NCBI GenBank assembly: GCA_945643635.1
Contig: CALZFC010000013.1
Span: forward strand, 38,501-102,500
Source of the DNA: Allodiplogaster sudhausi
Taxonomy: Eukaryota; Nematoda; Chromadorea; Rhabditida; Diplogasteridae
Direction of reading: 5' to 3'
Length of the DNA stretch: 64,000 nucleotides
Shown: positions 23,691-35,049 of the stretch, in pieces
Layout: every line of letters begins with the position of its first letter
Position numbering within the stretch: position 1 is the stretch's first letter
The notes under the pieces: generated by a model
The model's database searches: none
Seen by the model: only the letters and a program-made list of their open reading frames with translations
Told to the model about the DNA's origin: nothing
Made by a program: the position numbers and the translations under genes

Positions 23691-24355
23691 GGAAACTTCT
23701 AAAAATAAATTGATTGTAATGAAATCGTGAATATGATATTCACACTCAACTTTAATTCGTTTTACCCTTCATTACATTCCGATCATTATAAGATCAACAT
23801 GCTCACATAAATATGTATGTACGAGCATTTGTTCTTGTACATATGTACATGCATAGTATGTATTCCATGTTGGTATGGTTTGTTCTGATTGTAGCTTCAA
23901 AATATGCCTGTGTATTTTGACAACTTCACGACATATTGGAAACTAGAATATTGAGCATTAAATGGACTTCTATGGTTTTTCTTGATGTTCGCAAAAAATA
24001 TAGATGGATTTATTCATTTACATACATATATTGCGTGAAGAAAAAAAATTAAATTCGCAAACGAAGTTTCAAATCCAATTTAAATAATATGGAAAGGTAA
24101 GATAGGATGCGAAATTAGAACAATGGAATATTGTATTGATAAGATACATATTTTATGTTAGAAATCTTGTTAAATAAGAATACTTATCGGGGGAAAATTT
24201 TCATTGATAAGATATATAATTTATGTTAGAAAACTTGTTAAATATGATTACTTATCGGGGGTCACGGATCAAAGAAAATTTTGATTATTTTCCATTCTCA
24301 ATTACCACAAAAAAAATGAAAAAAAGAAACCTAATAAATTCTTCTTGAATGATTG

Positions 24356-27337
24356 TTAGCGAAGAACATCGAAACGATTTGCGTGACAAAAGTTGGGAGG
24401 ACTAGGAAACACGGAGGACGTGATGCATTTATCCTTCTTCTTTTTAGATAAACGCTTTTTAGCACCTCCATGTAAATTATTGTGGGAGATGTCACGATTT
24501 ATAGCGGCGATTGCCAAATGGCTATTACTTGGCCGTTGCTGCTGCCGCCTTCTGCCTTCGACCGCACAAATTGCCATCTGAAGCGCGCCGCTCTTCGTTC
24601 TGTTCCCGGCGATGTATCCACAATTATGCACGAAGACGCATCCATCAATTCCAGTCTTTCGTGAAAGATCTTCGTTGTTCAGGCCAGACCACGCCTTTGG
24701 CAGGTAGCGTCTACAACACATTGGTACAACAAGACGATGCTCGGTGATGTTCCTCCAAAATATGGCTAATATGTTCCAATCAATGCGCATTAAATATCTA
24801 TTTGTAGGACACCTTGAACGATACATTGAAAAGAAATTCCACATAGAGCTCTAATATTATTTCATTCCAAATATGAGTTGGAAATTAGTAACATGACTTT
24901 GAAGTTTTTGTTTGGCGCCAAGTTCCAATCTATGAGCTCAATCTTTACCCTAAAAACATGGCCATCATGTCCTCAATTATATTGTGCTGAATGTGGAAAG
25001 ACAAAGCGATTCAAAAATATAAGTTTTTTTCATATATATAGTTGCTTTGCTAACGAGCTACGACTTGCGTGCTGATTGGAACATTGCGTTTCAAATGGGG
25101 AACTTTGGCTCTACATCACTGTATATTTCAAATTGCTGTGGATTCAATGAAGCGAAATGTATATAAAATAATAATTATTATTATTATAAGAATAATAGTA
25201 TGTTATACCTGGCACTGAATTTCTCGCTTCTGCTCTCTGGAATGCAGTGAACGATCCACAACTGGTCGATTTCGTTATGGTACACGGCGTATAAAATATT
25301 CCAGTTGCGAAGGCCTAAAAATTGAATAAACTTTCACTATATCTAGACAAATGACGTCTGACGTGAGCTTAACATATGGCAGGAAACTAATTAAAAATGC
25401 AACAACATTGCAAATTAACCCTTCAATTCCTCGAAATAGAAAAAGTGTGTCTTCCATGGAATTCCGCGAACTCCGTTGTTATCCGGTAGCACGACTATCT
25501 GGCCTGATTTGTGGTTCTAAACAGAAGAAAAACTTATTCACGAATAAAGGATAGCAATTATGTATGTAATTCGCATACTCAAGGAAAAAAAACTTACATC
25601 GTGTCTATTATCCAGTGCCTTCTCAACGATTTCCCCAGCAGGCCACCACACTTGAACGTAGTATTCGTTCTGCTCCAGACAAGATCCGGACGTGTCGCTT
25701 CCGCGACGCTCTCTCGGCTTAAGAAGACAAAACATCATTAGAACAATTCCAAAGAGGCTGCACATGGATCTTACAAATTACCGTAAGTCTCAAGGAAAAA
25801 AATAGAAGCATACGGTAGATTTTAAGCTCTATGCACGGCCTCTTTAAACCCTTTTTAACTCATAATCGTTTTTTCCTCTTTTCAAATGGCCATGCTACAT
25901 TTATTGACAGAGCATAAAAGGTGCTAAATTATGAAAGAGATCTTTACCAGGACAGCGATCTCATTGTCGGAATTCGGCCGCGAAATCTGCAAGCCCTTCG
26001 CGAGCTGATCAATGCATTTCAGAAATTCACTTCCAATCAGCGCAGATGCTTGATGAAATCTGAATAGGAATTAAATACAACAACAAATAAGTTATCAAAA
26101 TGCGTGCTGTTCTTTAGAAAACTAAGGTAAACACTAAAAAGTCGTCGTTGTTCTAAGAATGAAGAATTGATTTCAAAAATCATCTGAATCAGAGAATCAA
26201 ATAGCAAAAGCTATGTTTATTACCTCTCATCGTACAAAGCATCCGACACCTTCTTGCCATTCGGGTTAAGTTCGCCCACGAGTTTGCAACGACCGACAGC
26301 GACCAATTTGCGGCTAAAAACGATTTCGGCTCCTCCAACGTGTACATCTATTTTTGAAAGATGAATGAATGGTAAACAATCCCATTCTGTATATTTTCCT
26401 TTGCATGCACTAGTATTTGAATTGTGTACAAAAAGCTTCAAAGCAAATGACCTGACTTACTCTGGCAACAATTGTAAACCGTTGTCTACTCGGTCGATTT
26501 CTTCTATAAAGCCCTTATAAAGTCCCGAGAAGATCATTGTGACTTTCTCGCTTCGTTCCTATAATTCATTACGCATGTTGTTTTGAACTCTAGATCGACG
26601 GAAAAAAAGTAAATATTTCAGCAAGTTTACGTTTAGATTGAGACGCTTGGCAATGACGCGTCTGCCGTAGAAAGCGAAGACGAGGCCTGCAGACGACAAG
26701 AGCGTATCGTATGGAATGCCCTTGAGCGTCCGCATGGTGTGTTTGAAATCGGGCTGATGATGATCATAGCGACGCGTTTCGTGGTTAAAGATACCTAAAT
26801 TACAAAAGTGCTAGACAAATGTTAATAGTAAATGATAAACGGAGTTAAGTATATCTGTACATAGGCACGTACATATGTACTTGAATATGTGTATACTCTT
26901 TTATGTCATTTACTGTTAACTGTTATAGAGCAGAGTGTTGTTCTACAGAGGCTGATTTTAAAGAACATCCTGCACTGACCGCCGACATCGACAAGGACAT
27001 GGCACTCCTCGAGCACTTTGGGATCTCGGCTTCTAATAAGGTTCTTAAAATTCGAGGAATCTAAAAAAAAGTGCTTAAATGGGATAAAGTCGTACCTTAC
27101 AACTGGGTAATCCTTAAAGTCGGGATGTTGTTGCAACATATAGCATGCGAGCGCTTCGTCCGCATGAAACTTGCCTGAAGAAACGGCTCCCGATTGTAAA
27201 ATAAAATAATTAAACAAAATACAAATTCATCCGCAATATCTCAAGCTACAATTTAACAGTTTTCAACACAAAAATGTGCTTTTTATAAATAATGCATGTG
27301 AAACAAGCGAAAGATTACCGTTGTGAGTGCCAATCAT
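24356..27337 (-). CDS. MYG1: MYG1 exonuclease (UPF0160/MYG1 family)
   Basis: Eleven exons: 27319-27337, 27096-27174, 26980-27032, 26631-26794, 26461-26558, 26224-26313, 25948-26059, 25598-25717, 25420-25516, 25209-25314 and 24356-24710. They total 1293 nt, 430 residues, all in phase. MYG1 is a 3'-5' RNA exonuclease acting in the nucleolus and mitochondria, with a DHH-like metal site. Visible motifs in order: MIGTHNG and FHADEALACYML, SRDPKVLEECHVLVDVGG, RRYDHHQPDF, LSSAGLVFAFYG, EEIDRVDNG, IVVLPDNNG with PWKTHFF, PKAWSGLNNEDL, and GIDGCVFVHNCGYIAGN. The human protein is ~376 residues. The extra ~55 here are a basic tail (KKRLSKKKKDK) after ALQMA. The frame extends upstream of ATG 27337 to an AG at 27371, so a 5' exon with a mitochondrial presequence may exist. 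Confidence 0.93.
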
Positions 27338-27944
27338 CGTGCCGAACGTGAGGATGTCGATCAAGAATCTATTTCCTTATTGTACATTTAACACAGAGCA
27401 GCCGGCCCCGGCCACTGCCCGGCCTCGTCTTGGCCGCCCGCAGAAGGAACAAGCTGGTTTACTCAAAAAGATTTCATATGTATAATTTTTGTGTTGAGAA
27501 TTACGAATTGCTTTCGAACAATCTTCGACATTCGAATAGCAGAACTGATTTAGGGGTAAGACGTCAAAGATCAGAAACGGTTGCTGATGATGAGAAAGAG
27601 ATAGATATGTATAAAGAGTTATTTATTTAGGTGGAGAAACAAAAAATTGACGGAATGATTGAAAAGAAGCTAGAAAAGAAGGGAGAGAGAGAAATATGAA
27701 GTACATTGCGGAATAGGATAGAAGGATAGAGAGGATGCTTGGAATGCCAAGGGGAGGAAGCGAGACAATCTAACATCATAAAAGTGTACTCACGAGTGGA
27801 TACAGTGTTGCATGAGACGAAAAAAAAGAATTGACAGCATCAGATCAGTGATACAGTAAAAAGAAGGATTAATGGAACTGCAATATGTATGATAGACCCC
27901 AGCGACAAGCGCACACGAATGGAGCCTCAGGTCATAAATGACCC

Positions 27945-28110
27945 AATAAAACGAAGCAGGCAGCCTGATACGCCATAAGCATCAAGTTTACATAAAAGCT
28001 AACAAACATGAACAGAGTCGAAAGCCTTTGTACGGTTGTTTGCCTTATGTCATTCATTGATATTAGTCACCCAAAAGTGCCGATCTGGGTGGAAAAGTTC
28101 AAAACATCTT
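27945..28110 (-). repeat. Reverse-transcriptase-derived cassette
   Basis: Inverted copy of the family seen at 7470-7660 and 16125-16315, with AACGAAGCAGGCAGCC at one end and CACCCAAAAGTG...GGTGGAAAAGTTC at the other. The adjoining GA tract is absent here. Confidence 0.55.
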
Positions 28111-28439
28111 CCATAGAGAAAGGTATACAATCCCGCATAACATTATTGGCTCCGATGTTAATCGTATTAATAGTATTACTGTAAATGATATGAATTTTCA
28201 TGTGGATTCCGTTAAATGTGAACCTATTTGGACCTCGGTGAATAGATATTATGATATGTGCTTGCACTGCATTTAACACGAGGCCTGGTGGTTTTTTTTT
28301 GCCGAGATAGAACTTGGCCCAGAAGCCAATCCTTTAAACTGTAAAAAAAGTGAAAATTTTGGATTTTTACTTTTTTTATTTCTTGTTTTGTTTGAGTTTC
28401 GTAAATTGTTTATGTGTAAACGATAAGAAATTTAAAGAA

Positions 28440-28520
28440 AAAATGCAGAAATTCATTCTCGACCGGTATCGAACACGGGATCCACTGCCTCACCAAAGAA
28501 CTGTAGCTCAACCTGCTCAA
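28440..28520 (-). repeat. Possible tRNA-derived SINE fragment
   Basis: The minus strand carries a box-B-like GTGTTCGATACC preceded by GGATCCC. About 40 nt upstream is a weak box-A-like GGTTGAGCTACAG. No acceptor stem pairs convincingly, so this is at most a degenerate tRNA-derived repeat. Confidence 0.25.
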
Positions 28521-28693
28521 GCTGATACGTTTATGGATGTCCAAGGAGAAAGGTGGACATATACATATGTAGAGGTCTTGAAACAACTTAATCAACTTTA
28601 GCGTTTTAGATTTTACTTTTTTTATTTATGTATTTTAATTTACCTTGATTTGCATATGTATGTATGTATATCTATGTTTTGTATTGCATATAT

Positions 28694-28861
28694 GATGAAG
28701 GCAAGGTCAAAGGCATCTGCGTTCATGACTAACTGAATGCCGTTGCCCTTGATCTTCCCATTCATGACGACACATGCAAATGCAGTGAATTTTCTATTGC
28801 GTTCCTTATCTACATGTTTACCGTGAATCATCGTTCTATTCTTTCCACCATCCACTATCAT
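28694..28861 (-). CDS. Unidentified coding-like segment, paralog of 34072-34219
   Basis: The minus frame starts MIVDGGKNRTMIHGKHV and continues FTAFACVVMNGKIKG. It matches the segment at 34072-34219 along its length, and several differences between the two are synonymous third-position changes. That favours a protein-coding history. Flanking sequence is also homologous, so the pair belongs to a larger duplicated or mobile unit. No family was recognised. Confidence 0.4.
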
Positions 28862-28899
28862 ACGGTGACGTTAGGATGAGATATGGCGAGATGGACAGA

Positions 28900-30300
28900 G
28901 GGAGAAGTACAGGAGAGAGGGAGAGAGAAAGAGAGACGGCAGAGAGGAAATATATACGTTATGAAATTTATAGGGATAATAAGAAAAGTTGATAGCAGAA
29001 AGAGAAAGACACTCTAATGGACAAACACAATGTTGCGTGAGTGGGCAAAGATTGCAAGAGATTGGAACAGAGAGAGGGAAGAATAAAGAGAGTTGAAGAG
29101 TAAGAGAGAGAGAGAGAGAGTGAGAGAGAGAGAGAGGTAAGAATGAACGAAGTGCCGCCAGTCGCCTTCTCGACGAGTGTAGAAACGAAATTGATGACGA
29201 TGAAGTGATGATGGTGGATATGGGTTGATGATTTTGATCTTTATTAAATGTTCCACAACTAGGCACCGTTATCCATAACCTGGCGTGTCTGATTGCAATC
29301 ATCATGGAAAGCGAGGAAAATAGCCAAGGGTATGTACTTCCATTCATTTGAAGTCCACTCTATTTTCCGTTCCCTCCTCAGATCCGATGATCTCTCGCTC
29401 TGAATCATCTTTTTTCATTCAAAATAAATCAGCTTCCGACATTTTTCCATGCTTACAGTACCCAGCGAATTCTCTATGGTCTCTACTCTCTCGTCTCTTG
29501 CTGACCAGCAGCCGACAGAAAAAAATATTTGTGAATGCCAGAAAAAATTATTTGTGAATGCCAGAGAAAGGAAAGAAGAGATGACGAGGCAACAGCGGCA
29601 AGGAAGAAAGCGGACGAAGATAAAGAGAGGGGGACTACAGATATAGAGAACCAAGCAGCAAGCAAACTAGCAAATTGAAAGGTAGAGAAAAGGAGAGCGA
29701 AACAATTGCAGAAGTCTCTCTGACGCAAAGACAGGAGAGGAGAGAGATAAGAAGAAAGTATAGAGTGCGAAAGGAAGTGAGAAAAACAAGTATGAAGCTA
29801 GAGAAGCAGATCAAGCAGAGAAATTATTACTTTGTTTCTTTCGAATGCGTCAGTTAGCCCACTTCTCTGATTCATGCCATTCTCCGCGCTCTTCGCTTTC
29901 TTATCTTTTTTGCTAATTAATGTAAGAGCACAAAAGTGATGAACCGTTTGAAAGGAAATCTCCATTGGTTTTATTCTCCTATATCCGTTAAAGGATATGA
30001 CTTTGTAGAGAGACTTCTGTGTTCGCGCCGCTCAATCATCCCTGTCATCATCTCCTTCTCCTTGCACTTATTTATCTTTCGTTGATGAGTTTCCCTTGAT
30101 GCATCTTAACTCTCGTTTATCTAATTCAGGCATGTCCTTTTACGCAATGTCTTCTATTGTCATGCCTCGCAAACATCCGATCATTCCTCTCTATTCTTCT
30201 GCCCTTACTCTTTTAAATTACGCTTCTTTATACTGTCACAAGCAAGGTGGTTTATACTGAGTAGATGAATACCCTGTCAAAAAAGAAACAACTATCTCTT
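28900..30300. other. Intergenic, purine-rich repeats
   Basis: GA-rich tracts lie at 28910-28945, 29060-29135 and 29560-29820. A 24-bp tandem duplication (TATTTGTGAATGCCAGAAAA-type) lies at 29525-29570. No gene is supported. Confidence 0.5.
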
Positions 30301-30319
30301 GTAACAAGGGCTCTTTCAG

Positions 30320-30532
30320 CAAAAAGATGAAGTCAACATTGAAATTAAGAAATACTCTTCAAAACAGAAGCACTGTCCAGCAGAAATCTCAAAGTCTGAT
30401 GTGCTTCAGAAACGTTACTTCCAGTTGAATCTCGGATATCAGAAGAGGCAGATTGAGGAGAAGCAGTGGATCCAGCGAGATGAATTCGTCAAGCCTAACA
30501 TAAGGGCTTCAAGCAGGCGATCTTTACAGTAG
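30320..30532 (+). CDS. Exon-like frame encoding a basic helical segment, unidentified
   Basis: After the acceptor TCTTTCAG a 70-codon frame reads QKDEVNIEIKKYSSKQK, later DVLQKRYFQLNLGYQKRQ and EEKQWIQRDEF, to TAG at 30530. Charged-residue spacing suggests a helix. An upstream stop in frame supports an intron boundary at 30319. No partner exon or family was recognised. Confidence 0.35.
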   Translation, partial: QKDEVNIEIKKYSSKQKHCPAEISKSDVLQKRYFQLNLGYQKRQIEEKQWIQRDEFVKPNIRASSRRSLQ

Positions 30533-30734
30533 AGGAATGTGGCATCTGCAGGGTCCGGTCAGGAGCAAAATGTCTTTCTCTCTGTCTACTTTCAGGTACA
30601 ACCAACGGCAACGACTCCCAACATCACGACGGATCACAGGTTAGCTAAATTATCGACTTTTGCGAATTTTCTCGGCATGTGACCCATGCCATCGCAAAAG
30701 ACGATATTTAGCAAACCAGATCTGTATGATGGTC

Positions 30735-30772
30735 GGGTGGAGAGAGAGAGAGAGAGCGAGAGAGAGAGAAAG

Positions 30773-30826
<54 letters not shown>

Positions 30827-30830
30827 AAAC
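30735..30830. repeat. (GA)n microsatellite
   Basis: Near-pure GAGA interrupted by AAAG and GCGA. From here to 32560 I see no supported gene. A palindromic (TATG/CATA)-rich stretch (GTATGTATGTACATACATA) lies at 32541-32560. Confidence 0.8.
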
Positions 30831-32577
30831 TGCTTCGGAAACGTTCAAATACTGAAGAAAAGACACTTTAAAAGGGTGAAAACATACGTAATAGTGGCGG
30901 GAAAAGGTACAGTTGGGCAGAGAGATACAGAGAGAGAAAATACATCTAGAGAGATAGAGAGTTTTATCCAGAGAAGCAGAGAAACAAAGCAAAACGGAGA
31001 GAAATCGGCAGCTGTATGCATGCGCGGCCGGCTCAGCCGATTAAAAACAACAAAATGTCCTCTGAAGATACAGAATGTGCTCGACCAAACAAAAAATATT
31101 TCTGTAGGTTGCTATACTACAGAATATCTGTATCTCATTCTGTAGAATATGACCAAATATTTTTCTGTGTGTACTCGACATCTGAACATGCTGCATGAGC
31201 GAAAACTTTTCTCATGTTTTCTAATATAACTCTTGATGAATAATTTTGAATAATTTTGAAGGATGAATTATGTTTTTGATGGTATGAAGTTGATTGTCGG
31301 ATGGAAAGGAAGTCCCCAAAACCATTGTGGTTAACACTGTCATTTTGAAGGGTGCAGCAAGTCACCGGCCACCTCCATGTCGATTGAATCTCTACTTAAT
31401 TATCACGTACTAATTTTTGAAACAAAATATTACCGTTATGAGTTCAAATCATTGTCAGAATGCGTGCCGAACGGAAAATGAAGATCAAGAATTTCTCTGC
31501 AAACTTCATAAATATTTTTCGAATCACCAATTTCCTTCGGCCTGGAAGAATGGATTGGGGAATATGATGAATATGATGACAAAGATCAGATGCGGTGGAT
31601 GAGTTAGTATGCAACAGATTGCTAGAGAAATAAGAGGTGATTGAAAACTAGTCAGAATAAGGTGAGAGATAAACGGGTGAAAGAAATAAAGATCGAGAAT
31701 AGGCGAGAAAGATCGAGAAGAAGCATGCAATGCGACGAAGAGGAGGCGAAATAGTGTGTAGCATCATCGAAGTGCTGTCACGAGTGGATACAGAGTTGCA
31801 CTGAACGAGGAAGAAAACAAGGACTAATGGAGCTGCAAAGCAAGCAACAAGGGCACTCCTGTAAATGGTAGAAGAGTAGCAAATGTGTATTATTCGTCAT
31901 CATTTCTCTTCAAACATTCCCTACGTGTTACCATTGAAGATTCGACATCAAGCGCTTTTCGATTCACTTTGGGCTTTCCATCTCTCTATATTATCTACAG
32001 CATGTGATCGTGATTCGGAAACATTCGTTAAAAAATTATTCATACTCGCTTGTGAGCAGGTGAATTCGTCTCATAGATTTGCACGCAGCTAATACTGAGG
32101 GTTAAAAATGAGAAAAGTGCGAACGAATTTCTGGCAAATTGTTCATGATTTTACACCCAAATTCTTATTGTTAGAGTAATAAAGTTACCAAATTACGAAC
32201 TTATTATTGGCAAAAGACTTTTTCAAAGCCTATTAAAAGTAGAAAATCCATGCTTTATATGCGTTCCGCGGGATCTCAAGCGATCTTTTCTGCGCACAAC
32301 TTCGCAAATAAAATTCCGTCTGTTTAGTTTCTCGTCCCGAGGTCGAATTTTTGAAAAAAAAATTAGAAAAATTATTTCTTCATAAAATGTGATTTTTGAA
32401 TCCAACTCCAAGTCGGAAGCTAAATAGACTGCATTCTATTCTTGTCATTTGTGAGAAGATAAGATCTATTCTAGAATGCGGGGAAAACAATGTTTGTAAT
32501 TTAATGTGCTCTAACGTGTATTCACTTCATGAAGAACTTCTGTATGTATGTACATACATATGTTCTTCAGGAGCAGT

Positions 32578-32984
32578 CAGAGCCGGTAACGGCCCGGCCT
32601 GGCCCGTAGGGCCGGCCGGCCCAAATTCTCAGGGCCCCGGGAAGGGCCCAAAAAAGGTGGGCCGGCCAGCAGGCCTCGTTTGGGCCCGATAAGCACACGA
32701 GGTCGTCCAGTCAGGACGATTGGTGGCATTATTAAGTGCAAAACTTTCTTCATTTGTTCATTTTTCCATTTAAAACTTTTTAATCTATACATTAAAATGA
32801 ATGTTCATAGCATGAGCATGAAAAATCTGAATTTCAAAATACTCTGTAGCTTGTCGGACTTTTCCCCCCGAATTTTTTTTAAAAGCGGGCTCAAATGGGC
32901 CCACGGGCCGGGCCCAAAATTCTAGGGCCCGGAAATCGTTCGGGCCGGGCTGGCCCAAAAATTTTGGATCATTTACCGGCTCTG
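32578..32984. mobile_element. hAT-type MITE with 8-bp target duplication
   Basis: 407 bp bounded by CAGAGCCGGTAA at left and TTACCGGCTCTG at right, with GGAGCAGT duplicated exactly outside both ends (32570-32577 and 32985-32992). hAT elements make 8-bp duplications and often start CAG. Subterminal regions are packed with GGGCC/GGCCC; the centre is AT-rich and without a gene. Confidence 0.93.
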
Positions 32985-33130
32985 GGAGCAGTTGAAGTGG
33001 TAGGCCTGAATCGAGTTTCACTTTAGACAACCCTTTTCAGTTGAAATAAAATCGATAAAGTCGCGAAGAATAGGAGAAAACTTGCTAAAAGGGATCGCTC
33101 ATGCAGTAAGTACAGACGTCGAATATAGTG

Positions 33131-35046
33131 GTTGCAGATTCCACCTTCCTGTACTGCAAAGATCGCCTGGTTGAAGCGCTCAGGTTTGACGAATTAATCT
33201 TGTGGGATCCACTGCTGCTCCTCAATGTGCGTCTTCTCACATCCGAGATACCACTGGAAGCAACCTTTCTGAAGCACATCAATCATTAATTGAGAATTAT
33301 GATTGAGCTTGCTCCTGTTTGACGAGTATTTCATAATGGGGTGCCCTTACCAATGAACTGACTCCAAATTCATGATAAAACTGTTGTAAAACGGATATTT
33401 CAGTGATGATTCCATTGAATTTTTCAGGAAAAATTCACCGAGGAGGTCGAAGCGAGGAAGGCGGTGTTACTCATGCAGATTGACGACGTCATCAATGCGG
33501 CTTCTGATGCTCTTGAAAAGCAGCTAAAAGAGGTTGGCGAAGATTTCGTGCAGTCTCTCAGAGCTATAATGGTCCCATGTTTGAAGGGAGCTTTTTATCA
33601 CTTAATTTCTTAGGGCTTCTTGATATGACATTTATATATACATATAAATCAGTCTATTTTTTGTAATTTATACATTCGTTGAAATTTCAATAATGATGCA
33701 TTCATCATAACAATCTTATGCATTTTTAAATTGTCAACAAAGTATGACTTAAAGCCTCAAGCACTGGGGGATCTCTCAAACTTATTCCTCTATTCCGTGC
33801 TTCTGACAATACTCCCAGAAATTATATATCTTATCAGACTGTCTCTATTCTCAACAGTCTGACAGATGAATTACATTCCCCGCCCCATTCAATTCAACCT
33901 TAATAAATTCTTTACCTGATCGGACATTGTAATGATTTGCTTAGAATTAATCCTATCCTACTTCTTGAAACAACTTAATAAACGGTTGCGTTTTTAGATT
34001 GTAATTTTTTTATTTACATATATATATAAACTTCAATTTGAATACCCATCTATGTTTATTATTGCATTGGCGTTCATCACTGACTGAATGCGGATGCCTT
34101 TGATCTTGCCATTAATAACTACACATGCAAATGTAGTGAATTTTTGGTTTCCTTCCATGACTGCATGTGTACCATGAATCAACATTCTGTTCATTCCACC
34201 ATCCATAATCATACGGTGATAATAGGATGAGTGATGGTGAGATAATCAGAGAGAGAAGTAGAGAGAGTAACGAGAGAGAGAGAGAGAGAGAGACAGAGAG
34301 GCAGATATAACAGAGAGTTAAAGATGGGTGTCGTGGGTATCTCTTCAAGCTGATCTTTGCGCTGTTCACATTCTCATACAGAGTCAATCTCAGAATATTA
34401 GAAAACTGCTGAAATAATTTTCTTGAGTGATTTACCTCTTCCCCTCTCTCTTTCTCTATCGCCCTCGTTTCCTCTCTCGCTATTTCTCTCTGTCTGCTGC
34501 CTCTTTCTCGGTCTCTCTCTCTCTCGAACATCTTTCTCATAACGATACACATACAATGAAGTTAGGCGAATAACAATGATCAGGTGGTTCATATGTAGGC
34601 GTAAAACATAAAAGAACGCCATGCCACCAAAGCAATGATAAGCGTGTACTGTACTTTAGACGACAAATAATAAACACGTAATGAAATGTATTTGTAAAAC
34701 ATTCCAGTTATTTATTACCAGTCTAACAATTCGATATATTTATCAGCAATAGTTAGCACCATTGACAGTATTTTAACCGTTAATTTATCCTAATAAATTA
34801 CTAAGTAAACCTGAGATTAAATCGAGAATAAAGTACCTTACCGTAACCCAATTCTCTCTTCAGGAGTCCTGGATGCAAGAGGTGTCGCTGGCCGCGCACA
34901 TGCTTCTCTACACGCACCACGCCTTCGTCTTCTACTTGTACATCTTCTACTCGCCCCAAATGAAGCGCCGCCTCAAGCCGACCGCCCTCAAGCTGCTCGA
35001 GTGCTACTGCCTCAAGCCGGACGCCGCAGCGTTCTCGGATCATTAA
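33131..35046 (+). CDS. Unidentified gene with a C-terminal hydrophobic helix, 5' end unknown
   Basis: Three phase-compatible exons: ~33131-33223 (VADSTFLYCKDRLVEAL...FDELILWDPLLLLN), 33429-33531 (EKFTEEVEARKAVLLMQ...DALEKQLKE) and 34864-35046. The last begins ESWMQEVSLAAHMLL, contains the hydrophobic THHAFVFYLYIFYSPQM, and ends with cysteines in LKLLECYCLKP and a stop. That end resembles the seventh helix and cytoplasmic tail of a serpentine receptor (palmitoylation-like CYC), but the first two exons look soluble and helical. They may therefore belong to different genes. The intron from 33532 to 34863 holds repeats. The last exon is the most convincing piece, with strong GC bias at third positions. 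Confidence 0.42.
33342..33433. repeat. Dispersed repeat shared with the interior of 37566-38016
   Basis: About 90 bp (CTTACCAATGAACTGACTCC, TGTTGTAAAACGGATATT, TGATGATTCCATTGAATT) recurs at 37768-37854 inside a C-rich MITE. Here the MITE ends are missing. Confidence 0.65.
34072..34219 (-). CDS. Unidentified coding-like segment, paralog of 28694-28861
   Basis: The minus frame reads MDGGMNRMLIHGTHAV and FTTFACVVINGKIKG, collinear with 28694-28861. Upstream on this strand a (GA)n tract follows in both copies, and AAACAACTTAATxAAC precedes both on the plus strand, so the whole ~300-bp unit is duplicated. Function unknown. Confidence 0.4.
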
Positions 35047-35049
35047 TTA

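Larger units (their letters stand above)
21000..24350. other. Intergenic stretch with microsatellites and one MITE
   Basis: CT/GA tracts lie at 21120-21150, 21350-21440, 21490-21540, 22340-22365 and 22555-22640, and a MITE at 21658-22200. From 24120 to 24260 a ~65-bp AT-rich unit (TTGATAAGATA...AAATA...TACTTATCGGGGG) is tandemly repeated twice. One exon-like frame is listed at 23541-23690. Confidence 0.6.

Noticed and set aside
28440..28520. A functional tRNA gene
   Set aside because: A box-B-like motif is present but no acceptor or anticodon stem pairs, and box A is poor.
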